Shown piece by piece: positions 23,150 through 33,698 of a stretch of 35,185 bases of DNA (position 1 is its first letter; every line of letters starts with the position of its first letter). The position numbers were made by a program, and so were the translations under genes. Source of the DNA: Candidatus Eiseniibacteriota bacterium (lineage in GTDB: Bacteria; Eisenbacteria; RBG-16-71-46). The stretch lies in NCBI GenBank assembly GCA_025357055.1, contig JANXPZ010000011.1:1-35185 (forward strand), read 5' to 3'. The notes beneath the pieces are model-generated. The model was not told the origin of the DNA, made no database searches, and saw only the letters and a program-made list of their open reading frames with translations.

Positions 23150-24481
23150 ATGAACGCTGGCCTGGCCCGCTGGCTCTACCTTGGCGCCCAGCAGTTGCGC
23201 GGTGAGCCGGTCATGGCGGTGCTGCGTGAGCTGGAGAAGAGTCAGAGCTGGCCGCTCGAGCGATTGCTGGCGCTCCAGTGGGAGCGACAGCGCGCACTGG
23301 CCCGGCACGCCTTCGAGACCGTGTCCTTCTACCGGGAGCGCTGGACGGCCCTCGGTCTCTCCCCGGGTGATCTGAACAGCCCGGCAGACTGGGCCCGGAT
23401 CCCGCCGCTCGAGAAACGCGACGTGCAGGAGCACGCGGCGGCCCTGTTCTCGACGCGCGCACCCCGCGGCGGCGTGAAGGCCACGACCTCGGGCTCCTCC
23501 GGCACGCCGATCGCGATCCTGCGCGGTCACCTCTCGTGGACGCACGCCCACGCCAACGTCTTCCGCGGCTGGCACTGGCACGGACTCGACATCGGCGACC
23601 CCTACGCCTACTTCTGGGGGCTCGCGCTCGATCTGTCGGGCCGCCGGCAGGCGGGGCTGCGCGACGGCTTCTTCAACCGCCGGCGCTTCTCGGCCTTCGA
23701 GACCGAGCCCGCGCGGGCGCGGGCCTTCTACGACGATCTGCGGCGGCGCCCGGCGCGCTTCGGCTTCGGTTATCCCTCGGCGGTCATGCAGTTCACCGAA
23801 CTGGCCCGCGCGCAGGACCTGGATGGGCGCGCCCTCGGCTGGCGCGCGGTCGTCACCACCGCCGAGATGCTGCGCCCGCACCAGCGCGAGCGGCTGAGCG
23901 AGACCTACGGCTGCCCCGTGGTGGACTCCTACGGCTGCGCGGAGGCGGGCGTGGCGGGTTTCGAGTGCGAAGCCGGCGGCATGCACGTGCCGGTCGAGTC
24001 CGTGGTGGTGGACCTGGAGCCCGCGGGAGAGGGCCTGTACGAGATCCTGCTCACCGACCTGCACAACCGGATCCAGCCGCTGATCCGCTACCGGATCGGC
24101 GATCTCGTGCGCCCCGCGCCGGGACCGTGCCCGTGCGGGCGCGCGCTGCCGCTGCTGGGGGCGCTCCAGGGCCGGGCCGGCGAGGCCATCACGCTGCCCG
24201 ACGGCCGCGTCATCAGCGGACTGCTCCCCTATTACATCTTCCGTCACCACGCCAAGTCGGGGAAGGTGCGCGAATACCAGTTCGTCGAGTTCCCCGGCGG
24301 CCGGCTCGAACTGCGCGTCACCGCGGGCGCGGGCTGGAGCGACGCGGTGGCGGGCGAGATCCGCGACGAGGTCTCACGGGGGCTGGGCTGGCAGGTCGAG
24401 GTGCGCGTGGTGCCGCGCTTCGAGCGGCGCGGACGCGGCAAGCACCGCGACTGGGTGAAGGCCGCGGACCTCGGGGAGTGA
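23150..24481 (+). CDS. PaaK/CapK-type adenylate-forming enzyme
   Basis: A 443-residue member of the phenylacetate-CoA ligase/CapK branch of the AMP-forming superfamily, which activates a carboxylic acid with ATP. ATG 23150 has GGAGG about 7 bases upstream. Seen in order are HAFETVSFYRERW, the phosphate loop TTSGSSGTPI (around 112-120), GFGYPSAVMQFTELA, TTAEMLRPHQRE, VDSYGCAEAGVAGFEC (the Y.x.E core motif), and IRYRIGDLVRPAPGPCPCGRALPLL. The last is the classic R.IGD plus CPCGR segment. CapK homologues occur in polysaccharide clusters, but the substrate here is unknown. It follows the cyclase gene by 53 bases. Confidence 0.88.
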   Translation: MNAGLARWLYLGAQQLRGEPVMAVLRELEKSQSWPLERLLALQWERQRALARHAFETVSFYRERWTALGLSPGDLNSPADWARIPPLEKRDVQEHAAALFSTRAPRGGVKATTSGSSGTPIAILRGHLSWTHAHANVFRGWHWHGLDIGDPYAYFWGLALDLSGRRQAGLRDGFFNRRRFSAFETEPARARAFYDDLRRRPARFGFGYPSAVMQFTELARAQDLDGRALGWRAVVTTAEMLRPHQRERLSETYGCPVVDSYGCAEAGVAGFECEAGGMHVPVESVVVDLEPAGEGLYEILLTDLHNRIQPLIRYRIGDLVRPAPGPCPCGRALPLLGALQGRAGEAITLPDGRVISGLLPYYIFRHHAKSGKVREYQFVEFPGGRLELRVTAGAGWSDAVAGEIRDEVSRGLGWQVEVRVVPRFERRGRGKHRDWVKAADLGE

Positions 24482-24566
24482 CCGGCGCAGGTCCGGGACG
24501 GTGACGCGCCGGTCACGCCCGCGCTGATCCCGGGCGCTCCGCGCGCTGCTCCCACTCGCCCGGCGT

Positions 24567-24585
24567 GGGGCGCGCAGGGCGCCCC
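24567..24585. terminator. Possible bidirectional hairpin between convergent genes
   Basis: GGGGCGC (24567-24573) and GCGCCCC (24579-24585) form a perfect seven-pair stem with a 5-base loop, in the 118-base gap between the convergent PaaK-like and clpB genes. A second, weaker GTGAC/GTCAC stem lies at 24501-24516. No T-tract follows, so termination is not assured. Confidence 0.35.
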
Positions 24586-24599
24586 TCCGGGTCAGCTTC

Positions 24600-27296
<2,697 letters not shown>

Positions 27297-27368
27297 GCGT
27301 GATCCCTGCGGATGCCGCAGGATAGCATAGGGTCCGAACGCGACCAGCCCGGGTGAGGGGCTGCGGAA

Positions 27369-28247
27369 CTAGGCGGCCGTCGCGATGAACTCGAGCAGCA
27401 GCGGCAGGACGCGTCGCGCCAGCGCCGGCGTGGCTCCGGCGTGACCCAGCACCTCGCCCACCAGCTCCCAGGGCGGCACCTCCGAGCGCGCCGCGCGCGC
27501 CAGCGCCAGCAGCGCCGCCCGGGCCGACGCGGCGCGAGTCGGGGAGAGCCCCAGCGCCTCCAGCTCGCCCGCGAGCCGCACCAGCTCCGCCGCCGGCGAA
27601 TCCGGCTCGGGAGTCGCATCCACCGGCGCAGGTCGCGGCGTGGAGGCCGGGCCCCGCGAGGCGGGCGAGCGGCCGAGCAGCCGGTCCATCGCGCGTCCGA
27701 TGTCGTCGCCAAACCCGTCATCCTTCGGCTGCGTCGCCGTAGACCGAACGGCATCCGCCGGCGGCATCGCCGTGGGCCGACCGGCATCCTTCGGCTGCGT
27801 CGCCGCGGGCCGACCGGCGTCCGCTGGCGGCATCGCCAGCACGGGCCACGGCTCATCCTGACCGCCCAGTGCCGGCATCGGTCCCATCGCCGCCTCGGTC
27901 TCCGAGCCCGCGTAGGTCCCGGCCGCCCGGATCTGCGGCAGGCCGAGCAGGTTGATCTCGGCGAGGAAGTCGCGCAGCAGCACGCCCGCCTCGCCCCAGC
28001 CGCGCTCGTAGGACTCGCGCACCTGGGCTTCCGTGGCGTGCGGAGCCGGGGGACTGAACGGGATGCGGCGGAAGCGGTCCACCCGGCGCGTCTCGCCGGG
28101 CCAGACGCGCTGGATCACGGTGAGGGTCTGTTGCCGCCACGTCTTGAAGGTCTGGTCGCGCCGCGTCGCGTTGCGCAGCTGGCCCAGGTCGGCCAACTGG
28201 CGTTCGAGCCACTCACGCGCACGCTGCGCCGCATCGGGGTCGGTCAT
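27369..28247 (-). CDS. Hypothetical protein with 11-residue repeats
   Basis: A 292-residue soluble protein. ATG 28247 has GGAGGA 7 bases upstream. About residues 1-115 are charged and helical (AQRAREWLERQLADLGQLRN, then FKTWRQQTLTVIQRVWPGET, then LLRDFLAEINLLG). This faintly recalls small helical domains found next to TIR-like or nucleotide-binding defence proteins, but I cannot name a family. About residues 133-178 are a Pro/Ala/Asp linker built on alternating MPPADAGRPAA and TQPKDAGRPTA units. The C-terminal 100 residues are alanine-rich and helical. It lies 72 bases upstream of clpB on the same strand and follows ccmF. Confidence 0.7.
   Translation of the reverse strand: MTDPDAAQRAREWLERQLADLGQLRNATRRDQTFKTWRQQTLTVIQRVWPGETRRVDRFRRIPFSPPAPHATEAQVRESYERGWGEAGVLLRDFLAEINLLGLPQIRAAGTYAGSETEAAMGPMPALGGQDEPWPVLAMPPADAGRPAATQPKDAGRPTAMPPADAVRSTATQPKDDGFGDDIGRAMDRLLGRSPASRGPASTPRPAPVDATPEPDSPAAELVRLAGELEALGLSPTRAASARAALLALARAARSEVPPWELVGEVLGHAGATPALARRVLPLLLEFIATAA
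27719..27850 (-). repeat. 33-base tandem repeat, four units, inside a gene
   Basis: Four consecutive 33-base units start with catcc or cgtcc and encode 11-residue blocks. Units 1 and 3 resemble each other most, as do 2 and 4, so the array grew by duplication of a 66-base pair of units. The reading frame is kept. Confidence 0.8.
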
Positions 28248-28317
28248 CGTTGCGTCCTCCCGGAGTCGTGTTGGCGGCTCTGGAGTTATCGGCCACCGAC
28301 ACGCCGGAGTTGACGCT

Positions 28318-30522
28318 CTACTGGAGCCCCCCGGTGACCGGGGTGGCCGGGGTGGCCCGGGCCCGCCGGCCACGGGCGCCGGGCCCCACTTCGATGGCCC
28401 GGCGCAGGCCGGCGAGCGCGGCGCCCAGCAGGGTGATGAGCGCGCCCACCCAGACCAGGTTGACGAGCGGCTTGGTGCTGAACTCCAGCACCGCCTGGCT
28501 CGCCGATCCGGCGCCCGGGAGCAGGACACCCGCGCGCTTGCCATCCACGTCGATGCGCCCCAGGGAGACCTGCCCGAGGCCGGTGGCGACGACCGTCAGC
28601 GGCCGGGTCCCCTCCGCGTCGGCGCTCATGCCCGGCGAGATCCGTTCGGTCGACCGGCCCCGGCTCACGTCGATGTCGGCGAACACCTGCATGGCCTCGT
28701 GGGACTCCATCCGGAACGCCACGAAGGTCCAGGTCGCCCCACCCGCCGGCACCGGCTGCCCCTGCGGCAGCCACACGAGGTCGTCCGATGCGCCCTCGGA
28801 CCGCCTCACGTCCACGGGCGACAGGTAGAGCTCGCGCCGGCCGCTGATGGCGGGCTTGTGCATGCTGCCCTCGCCCTGCGGCATCTTCAGCAGCTGCGGG
28901 TGCGCCTCGAAGCTCCAGCCCTTCCGGGCCACGAGCACGTCGAGCTCGTGGCCACCACGCGCATCGAAGCGGTCCCCGCGATACGTGAGCGTGTACCCGA
29001 GGGCCTGCCCCGACTCGCCCGTCTTCAGCGTCAGGCGTTCGGTGCGTCCCAGCGCCGTGGACATCACCATCCCGAGGATCATGACGGCGAGCCCCGCGTG
29101 CCCGAGATAGCCGGCACCGTAGCTCCAGCCACGGCGGAAGAGCTTCACGGTCATCCACGCGTTGATGCCGAGGGCGAACCCGGTCGTGGCGATGAGCGCC
29201 AGGTGCGAGCCCTCCTTCACCCCCGTGAAGAGCGCGCCGGCGAACGCCAGCAGGGCGCAGACGAACCCCGGCGTGAGGGCCGTGAGCCAGCCGAGGCCCG
29301 CCTGCCGCGACCAGCGCAGCGCGGGGGCGACAGCCATGACCACCACCAGCAGGATGCCGAGCGGCACGCTCACCGAGTGGTAGAAGGACGGGCGCACGCT
29401 CGCGGGCTTGCCCGCCAGGGAGGTGAGGAGCGGGGCGATCGTGCCGAAGGTCACCATGGCCGCGAAGATGAGCACCGTGACGAGCCCGACCCACAGTGCG
29501 GCCTCACGCGAGAGGCTGGTCCAGCGGGTGGGCTTCGACTCGATCGAGCGCCAGCGCCAGGCCAGCAGCGCGGCCACGCCCAGCGACGTGCCGGCCAGGT
29601 TGAGCACCAGCGGGGCGTTGAGGCCCATGTCGGCGAAGGAGTGGACCGAGAAATCCTGCAGCACGCCGCTGCGGGTCAGGTAGGTCCCGCCGAGCACGGT
29701 GAGCCATCCCAGGAGCGCCATGAGCAGGTTGCTGCGCACCAGCCCGCCGGTCGTCTTCTGGATGAAGAGGCCATGCAACAGCGCGACCGCGACGAGCCAG
29801 GGCACGAGCGAGGCGTTCTCGACGGGGTCCCAGCCCCAGTAACCGCCCCAGCCCAGCACCTTGTAGGCCCAGATGCCGCCGAGGGCGATGCCGGTCCCGA
29901 GCGTGAGCACGGCGAGCAGCACCCAGGGCCAGACCGCACGATTCCACTCGCGCCACTGGCCGAGCGCCAGCGCAGCACCCGCCAGGGCGAAGGGCGCCAC
30001 CATCGCTGCATAGCCCGCGAAGAGCACCGGTGGATGGATGACCATCCAGGGATCCTCGAGCAGCGGGTTCAGGCCCTGCCCGTCCGCCGGCGTGACGGGG
30101 CTCGGGCGGAAGGGACTGCGCATCAGGAGCAGCACGAGCAGACCGAACTGGGCGAGCGTGACGAAGAACATCGCGGGGCGGGAGAGCGGCCCCGGCTGAC
30201 GCATCAGGGCGAGGCCCACCAGCGCCATGAGCAGCGCCCAGAGCAGGATGCTGCCTTCCTGTCCGGCCCAGGAGGCGGCGAAGGTGAGCGCGGGCGAGAG
30301 GGCCCGGGAGCTGTACTCGGCGACGTAGCTGTACTCGAAGTGGTGCCCGAGGAAGAGCGCCCAGAGTGTGCCCACCGCCCCCAGCAGCGCTGCCGAATGC
30401 AGGCCGAACAGCCACTCGGCGGCGGCAGGCCCCCTGCGGCCCCGCAACTCCTGGAAGAAGAAGACGGCCGCCGGGATCGCAGCCAGGAAGGCGAGCTTCA
30501 GCAGCAGGTCACCGAAATTCAT
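28318..30522 (-). CDS. ccmF: Cytochrome c-type biogenesis protein CcmF (haem lyase subunit)
   Basis: A 734-residue protein with about 15 transmembrane segments. It acts in system I cytochrome c maturation, where CcmF/CcmH join haem to apocytochrome CXXCH motifs in the periplasm. The haem-handling WWD motif is GWGGYWGWDPVENASLVPWL (224-243). HPPVLFAGY (163-171) holds one of the conserved haem-ligand histidines. GTYLTRSGVL and SVHSFAD follow, as in the family. The C-terminal 230 residues are a periplasmic beta-rich domain ending in a last helix. ATG 30522 has GGGGAA before it; an in-frame GTG/ATG upstream adds only MARRSFPGNL and was not used. The multihaem cytochrome genes lie divergently next door. 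Confidence 0.95.
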   Translation of the reverse strand: MNFGDLLLKLAFLAAIPAAVFFFQELRGRRGPAAAEWLFGLHSAALLGAVGTLWALFLGHHFEYSYVAEYSSRALSPALTFAASWAGQEGSILLWALLMALVGLALMRQPGPLSRPAMFFVTLAQFGLLVLLLMRSPFRPSPVTPADGQGLNPLLEDPWMVIHPPVLFAGYAAMVAPFALAGAALALGQWREWNRAVWPWVLLAVLTLGTGIALGGIWAYKVLGWGGYWGWDPVENASLVPWLVAVALLHGLFIQKTTGGLVRSNLLMALLGWLTVLGGTYLTRSGVLQDFSVHSFADMGLNAPLVLNLAGTSLGVAALLAWRWRSIESKPTRWTSLSREAALWVGLVTVLIFAAMVTFGTIAPLLTSLAGKPASVRPSFYHSVSVPLGILLVVVMAVAPALRWSRQAGLGWLTALTPGFVCALLAFAGALFTGVKEGSHLALIATTGFALGINAWMTVKLFRRGWSYGAGYLGHAGLAVMILGMVMSTALGRTERLTLKTGESGQALGYTLTYRGDRFDARGGHELDVLVARKGWSFEAHPQLLKMPQGEGSMHKPAISGRRELYLSPVDVRRSEGASDDLVWLPQGQPVPAGGATWTFVAFRMESHEAMQVFADIDVSRGRSTERISPGMSADAEGTRPLTVVATGLGQVSLGRIDVDGKRAGVLLPGAGSASQAVLEFSTKPLVNLVWVGALITLLGAALAGLRRAIEVGPGARGRRARATPATPVTGGLQ

Positions 30523-30856
30523 GAGGTTCCCCGGGAATGAACGGCGCGCCATTGTAAGCCAGGGCGGCCAGTTTGCGTTCCAGTTTGAAACATAGAATGA
30601 CGGTCAGGATGATCCCGTTGCGGGATAGGAGCTTCATTGGATTGCCAAAACCGGAATCCGGACCAGACGATCATCCCGATCACCCCGCCCGGGCTCGCGT
30701 CGGGGAATCCGGCAGGTACTTGTCGAATGGTACTTTAGGACACCTTATCCGGGAGATGATGCGACTTTCGCATACGTAGTTTCACTTAGACATTGATTTC
30801 ACAATACCGTATCATGAAACCCGTCTCAAGAAGTTTGGGCCCTGGGTCGAGGTGCT

Positions 30857-30897
30857 GGGCGGCCGAACGAAGCCGTTCGCTTACGAGAAGCCCGCCC
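30857..30897 (+). ncRNA. Nested stem-loop in the cytochrome leader
   Basis: GGGCGG (30857-30862) pairs with CCGCCC (30892-30897). Inside it, CGAACG (30864-30869) pairs with CGTTCG (30874-30879) around loop AAGC. It might be part of a riboswitch or an operator; I could not fit it to a known riboswitch family. Confidence 0.4.
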
Positions 30898-30980
30898 GCG
30901 AACTGAAGCCCCGGGGAACTTCACGTGATTCACGCGCGGCCCTGCGAACCAGTCGCCGGACGCGCACCAGAGCTCCACTC

Positions 30981-31045
30981 TCGGGTTCGAAAGGGGGGCA
31001 ACACAACTCGCTCGTTCCTTCAGCCTTCTGGAGAATCGAACCCGA
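30981..31045 (+). ncRNA. Ten-pair inverted repeat closing a 45-base loop before the cytochrome gene
   Basis: TCGGGTTCGA (30981-30990) and TCGAACCCGA (31036-31045) are exact reverse complements. The right arm ends 31 bases before the cytochrome ATG, leaving the ribosome-binding site free. It would form a long-range stem in the mRNA or a spaced operator pair in the DNA. Confidence 0.5.
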
Positions 31046-31076
31046 AGTCTCGCTCCACACCAAGAGGAGAGATCAC

Positions 31077-32150
31077 ATGAAGCGCCTGTTGCTCCCCCTC
31101 GTCGTCCTGTCCCTCGCCGGCCTCACGGCCGTGGCGATGGCGGGCGACTATCACGTCGGCCAGTTGCTGGTCTGCAGCGACTGCCACGTGATGCACGGCA
31201 GCCAGTCGCACGCCTACCCCGAGACCAGCGAGCTGAATCAGCCGGGCGCCGGGGCACCGTTCGCCAAGCTGCTGCGCCAGTCGTCGGTCAACTCGCTGTG
31301 CCTCTCGTGTCACGATGGACGGACGGACGTCCCCGACGTGCTCGGCGCCACCACGGCTGCCCCGACGAACGGCCGCCTCGCCGGCGCGCTGAACGTCGAG
31401 TCGGGCCACGGCTTCACGAACGACGCCGGATACGTGGTCGGCGACGGCCACACGCTGTGGTCGACGGCCACCCCGCCGGGCTTCACCGGTGCGACCTCGC
31501 CGGTGAGCGTCGGCGGTCTCGCCTGCTCGGACTGCCACTCCGCTCACGGCGCGGCGAACTACCGCAACATGAAGAGCAGCACGCGCAGCACCAGCGCCTT
31601 CTACAACCGGTTCGTCAGCTACGAGATCGGCGGGACGCCGACCAACACGAAGGACGTCTACGAGGCGGCAGCTCGCGGCTACGGCTGGAACAACGTCAAC
31701 TACCAGGAGCCGGACCAGACCAAGAGCGCGTACGGCGCATGGTGCCAGGCCTGCCACACGACGTTCCACGGTGCACCGGCGGACGCCAACATCGGGCCCG
31801 CGGGCAACGAGATCCGTCACCCGACGGCCGGTGTGGACCTCAGCGCCAGCAACAACACGCAGCTCAACCTGCACACTCACAAGGTCAAGCTGATGGACGG
31901 GCTGGGCAAGTGGGACGGGACGACCGCCACCACGACCCCGTCGTGCTTCACCTGCCACAAGTCGCACGGCAACAAGAACGGCTTCGGGCTGGTCTGGTTC
32001 GTGGACAACACCACGACCGGTCCCAGCACGCCCGCGACCCCGACCGAAATCACCGAAGAAGGCGATGGCGGTGCGTATCGCGACCTGTGCCGTCAGTGCC
32101 ACACGCAGGGGAGCTTCCCGGCGGGCAATCCAGTCGCCATCATCCCCTGA
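31077..32150 (+). CDS. Secreted six-haem c-type cytochrome
   Basis: A 357-residue exported protein. ATG 31077 has GAGGAG 8 bases upstream and gives the signal peptide MKRLLLPLVVLSLAGLTAVA, then MAG. Six CXXCH haem-attachment sites are visible: CSDCH, CLSCH, CSDCH, CQACH, CFTCH and CRQCH. Several have the doubled-CXXCH spacing (C..CH...HG) typical of this family. Additional histidines (HVMHGSQSH, HTHK) could be second axial ligands. Such proteins carry electrons in the periplasm or at the cell surface. It heads an operon with a second multihaem protein and an outer-membrane barrel, and is divergent from ccmF. The upstream open frame to 30852 lacks a signal and is leader. Confidence 0.93.
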   Translation: MKRLLLPLVVLSLAGLTAVAMAGDYHVGQLLVCSDCHVMHGSQSHAYPETSELNQPGAGAPFAKLLRQSSVNSLCLSCHDGRTDVPDVLGATTAAPTNGRLAGALNVESGHGFTNDAGYVVGDGHTLWSTATPPGFTGATSPVSVGGLACSDCHSAHGAANYRNMKSSTRSTSAFYNRFVSYEIGGTPTNTKDVYEAAARGYGWNNVNYQEPDQTKSAYGAWCQACHTTFHGAPADANIGPAGNEIRHPTAGVDLSASNNTQLNLHTHKVKLMDGLGKWDGTTATTTPSCFTCHKSHGNKNGFGLVWFVDNTTTGPSTPATPTEITEEGDGGAYRDLCRQCHTQGSFPAGNPVAIIP

Positions 32151-32172
32151 GCCTCGATTCATCTGGTACGTT

Positions 32173-32203
32173 CCGGCCGGCCCCGAATCCCGGGGCCGGC
32201 CGG
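32173..32203 (+). terminator. Strong hairpin after the six-haem cytochrome gene
   Basis: CCGGCCGGCCCCG and CGGGGCCGGCCGG form a perfect 13-pair stem with a 5-base loop, 23 bases past the stop codon. No T-tract follows. It may attenuate transcription or protect the upstream message, giving more of the first cytochrome than of the genes after it. Confidence 0.55.
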
Positions 32204-32294
32204 ATGTCCTTGAGCAAACTGGAATCCACCATCATCAGGCCGTGGACGGGCGGGCAGCGTGAGGTTTTCGCCGTGCTGGGCTAGTCTGGACCGC

Positions 32295-33698
32295 ATGCGA
32301 CCGAGGAATCCCGTTTCGAGGCTCGCGGCACTCGTGTTCCTGTGCCTGCTGGTGATGGGAGCGCAGCCGCTCCACCCCTATCGCACCCCCGCCGGTGTCG
32401 AGAAACTCCTTGCGCAGGGAGCGCACGCGGGCGATTGCGACCAGTGCCACACGGTCCACGGCCAGGGGGACATCGTCTACGGCCACGCCCTGCTCGGGCC
32501 GGACGACAACTCGCTCTGCGACCGCTGCCACGACACGCCCTGGGCCGGCGGCAGCTACGCGGGCCCCTGGTTGTACTCCGGCGGCGCCCATGGCACCGCG
32601 GTCGGCACGGCCTGGCCGGGGCCCTCCCCGCCTCCCCGCACCGAACCGGGCGCCGAGGGCAAGTGCCTGAACTGCCACGATCCGCATGGCTGGTCGGACG
32701 CCGGCGGCCTGGTGCCCGCACTCGCCATCGGGCGCGAGGAGACGCTCTGCCTCACCTGCCACGACGGGGCGCCGGCGTCCACGAACATCGGCGCCGACCT
32801 CTCCAAGGTCTACCGCCACCCGGTGCGACTCTACAGCGGGCGCCACAAGGGACCGGCTGAATCCGACCCGGCCGATTTCGGAGTGACTGCGGGGACCTCG
32901 CGACACTCCGAGTGTGTCGACTGTCACGATCCGCACGTGGCCAGCCCCGACCGGCCCACGACACCGCCCGCGCCCGGCCTCTCAAGGGTGAACCTGGGTG
33001 TCAGCCGGGTGCTGGTCCAGAATGGCGCCGCGGGCACCCCGCCGACGTTCACCTTCGCGGCGGGATCCGACACGTTGAGCGCACCGAGGACCGAATACCA
33101 GCTGTGTTTCAAGTGCCACTCCTCCTGGACGACTCAGCCCTCGGGTCAGACGGACCTGGCGCTCGTGCTGAACCCGGACAACGAGTCCTATCACCCCGTC
33201 GAGGCCGTGGGGCGCAACCCGGCGATCCTGGCCGGCGCGTTCGTGCCCGGCTGGAGCGCCGCCAGCCTGACCCGCTGCGGCGATTGCCACGGCAGCGATT
33301 TCGCGGGGGCGGCGCGGGGGCCGCATGGCTCCGCGTACCGTTATCTCCTGAAGCAGCCCTATACCGCTTCCGCGGCGAGCCGGACGATGAGCTCCGGCGA
33401 GGCCTGCTTCGCCTGCCACTCCTACGAGGTCTACGCGAACTCGAGCGCCGATGATGCGACGAGGGCCTACTCGCGCTTCAACAAGCCCGGGGTGGACAAG
33501 GGCCACGCCGAGCACGTCAGCGAGAAGAACGTCCCCTGCTACGCGTGCCACGTGACGCACGGCTCGCCCGACCAGCGCCATCTCATCGCCACGGGGCGCA
33601 ACCCGGGCATCACCTCCTACACCGAGACGGCCAGCGGCGGCACCTGCTCTCCGACGTGTCACGGCACCGAGTCGTACACGATCAACTATGCTCGATGA
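32295..33698 (+). CDS. Secreted ten-haem c-type cytochrome
   Basis: A 467-residue exported protein. ATG 32295 gives a signal peptide MRPRNPVSRLAALVFLCLLV, then MGAQ; a start 36 bases upstream would add only a short lead. Nine CXXCH sites are seen (CDQCH, CDRCH, CLNCH, CLTCH, CVDCH, CFKCH, CGDCH, CFACH and CYACH). A tenth site near the C-terminus has an extra residue, CSPTCH, a CX3CH form known in some multihaem cytochromes. The haem-binding clusters are spaced by aromatic and His-rich stretches. It probably passes electrons toward the outer membrane. Its stop overlaps the start of the barrel gene (ATGATG), showing tight coupling. Confidence 0.92.
   Translation: MRPRNPVSRLAALVFLCLLVMGAQPLHPYRTPAGVEKLLAQGAHAGDCDQCHTVHGQGDIVYGHALLGPDDNSLCDRCHDTPWAGGSYAGPWLYSGGAHGTAVGTAWPGPSPPPRTEPGAEGKCLNCHDPHGWSDAGGLVPALAIGREETLCLTCHDGAPASTNIGADLSKVYRHPVRLYSGRHKGPAESDPADFGVTAGTSRHSECVDCHDPHVASPDRPTTPPAPGLSRVNLGVSRVLVQNGAAGTPPTFTFAAGSDTLSAPRTEYQLCFKCHSSWTTQPSGQTDLALVLNPDNESYHPVEAVGRNPAILAGAFVPGWSAASLTRCGDCHGSDFAGAARGPHGSAYRYLLKQPYTASAASRTMSSGEACFACHSYEVYANSSADDATRAYSRFNKPGVDKGHAEHVSEKNVPCYACHVTHGSPDQRHLIATGRNPGITSYTETASGGTCSPTCHGTESYTINYAR

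Larger units (their letters stand above)
30523..31076. promoter_or_regulatory. Divergent intergenic region and long leader of the cytochrome operon
   Basis: These 554 bases separate ccmF from the divergent cytochrome operon and hold no supported gene. Positions 30760-30835 are clearly AT-richer than the rest of the window, the most likely promoter area, though no exact -35/-10 pair stands out. Two structures follow downstream toward the cytochrome start and are listed separately. Confidence 0.5.

Noticed and set aside
30573-30779. 68-codon plus-strand frame upstream of the cytochrome operon
   Set aside because: No ribosome-binding site, no domain, and it runs through the likely promoter region.
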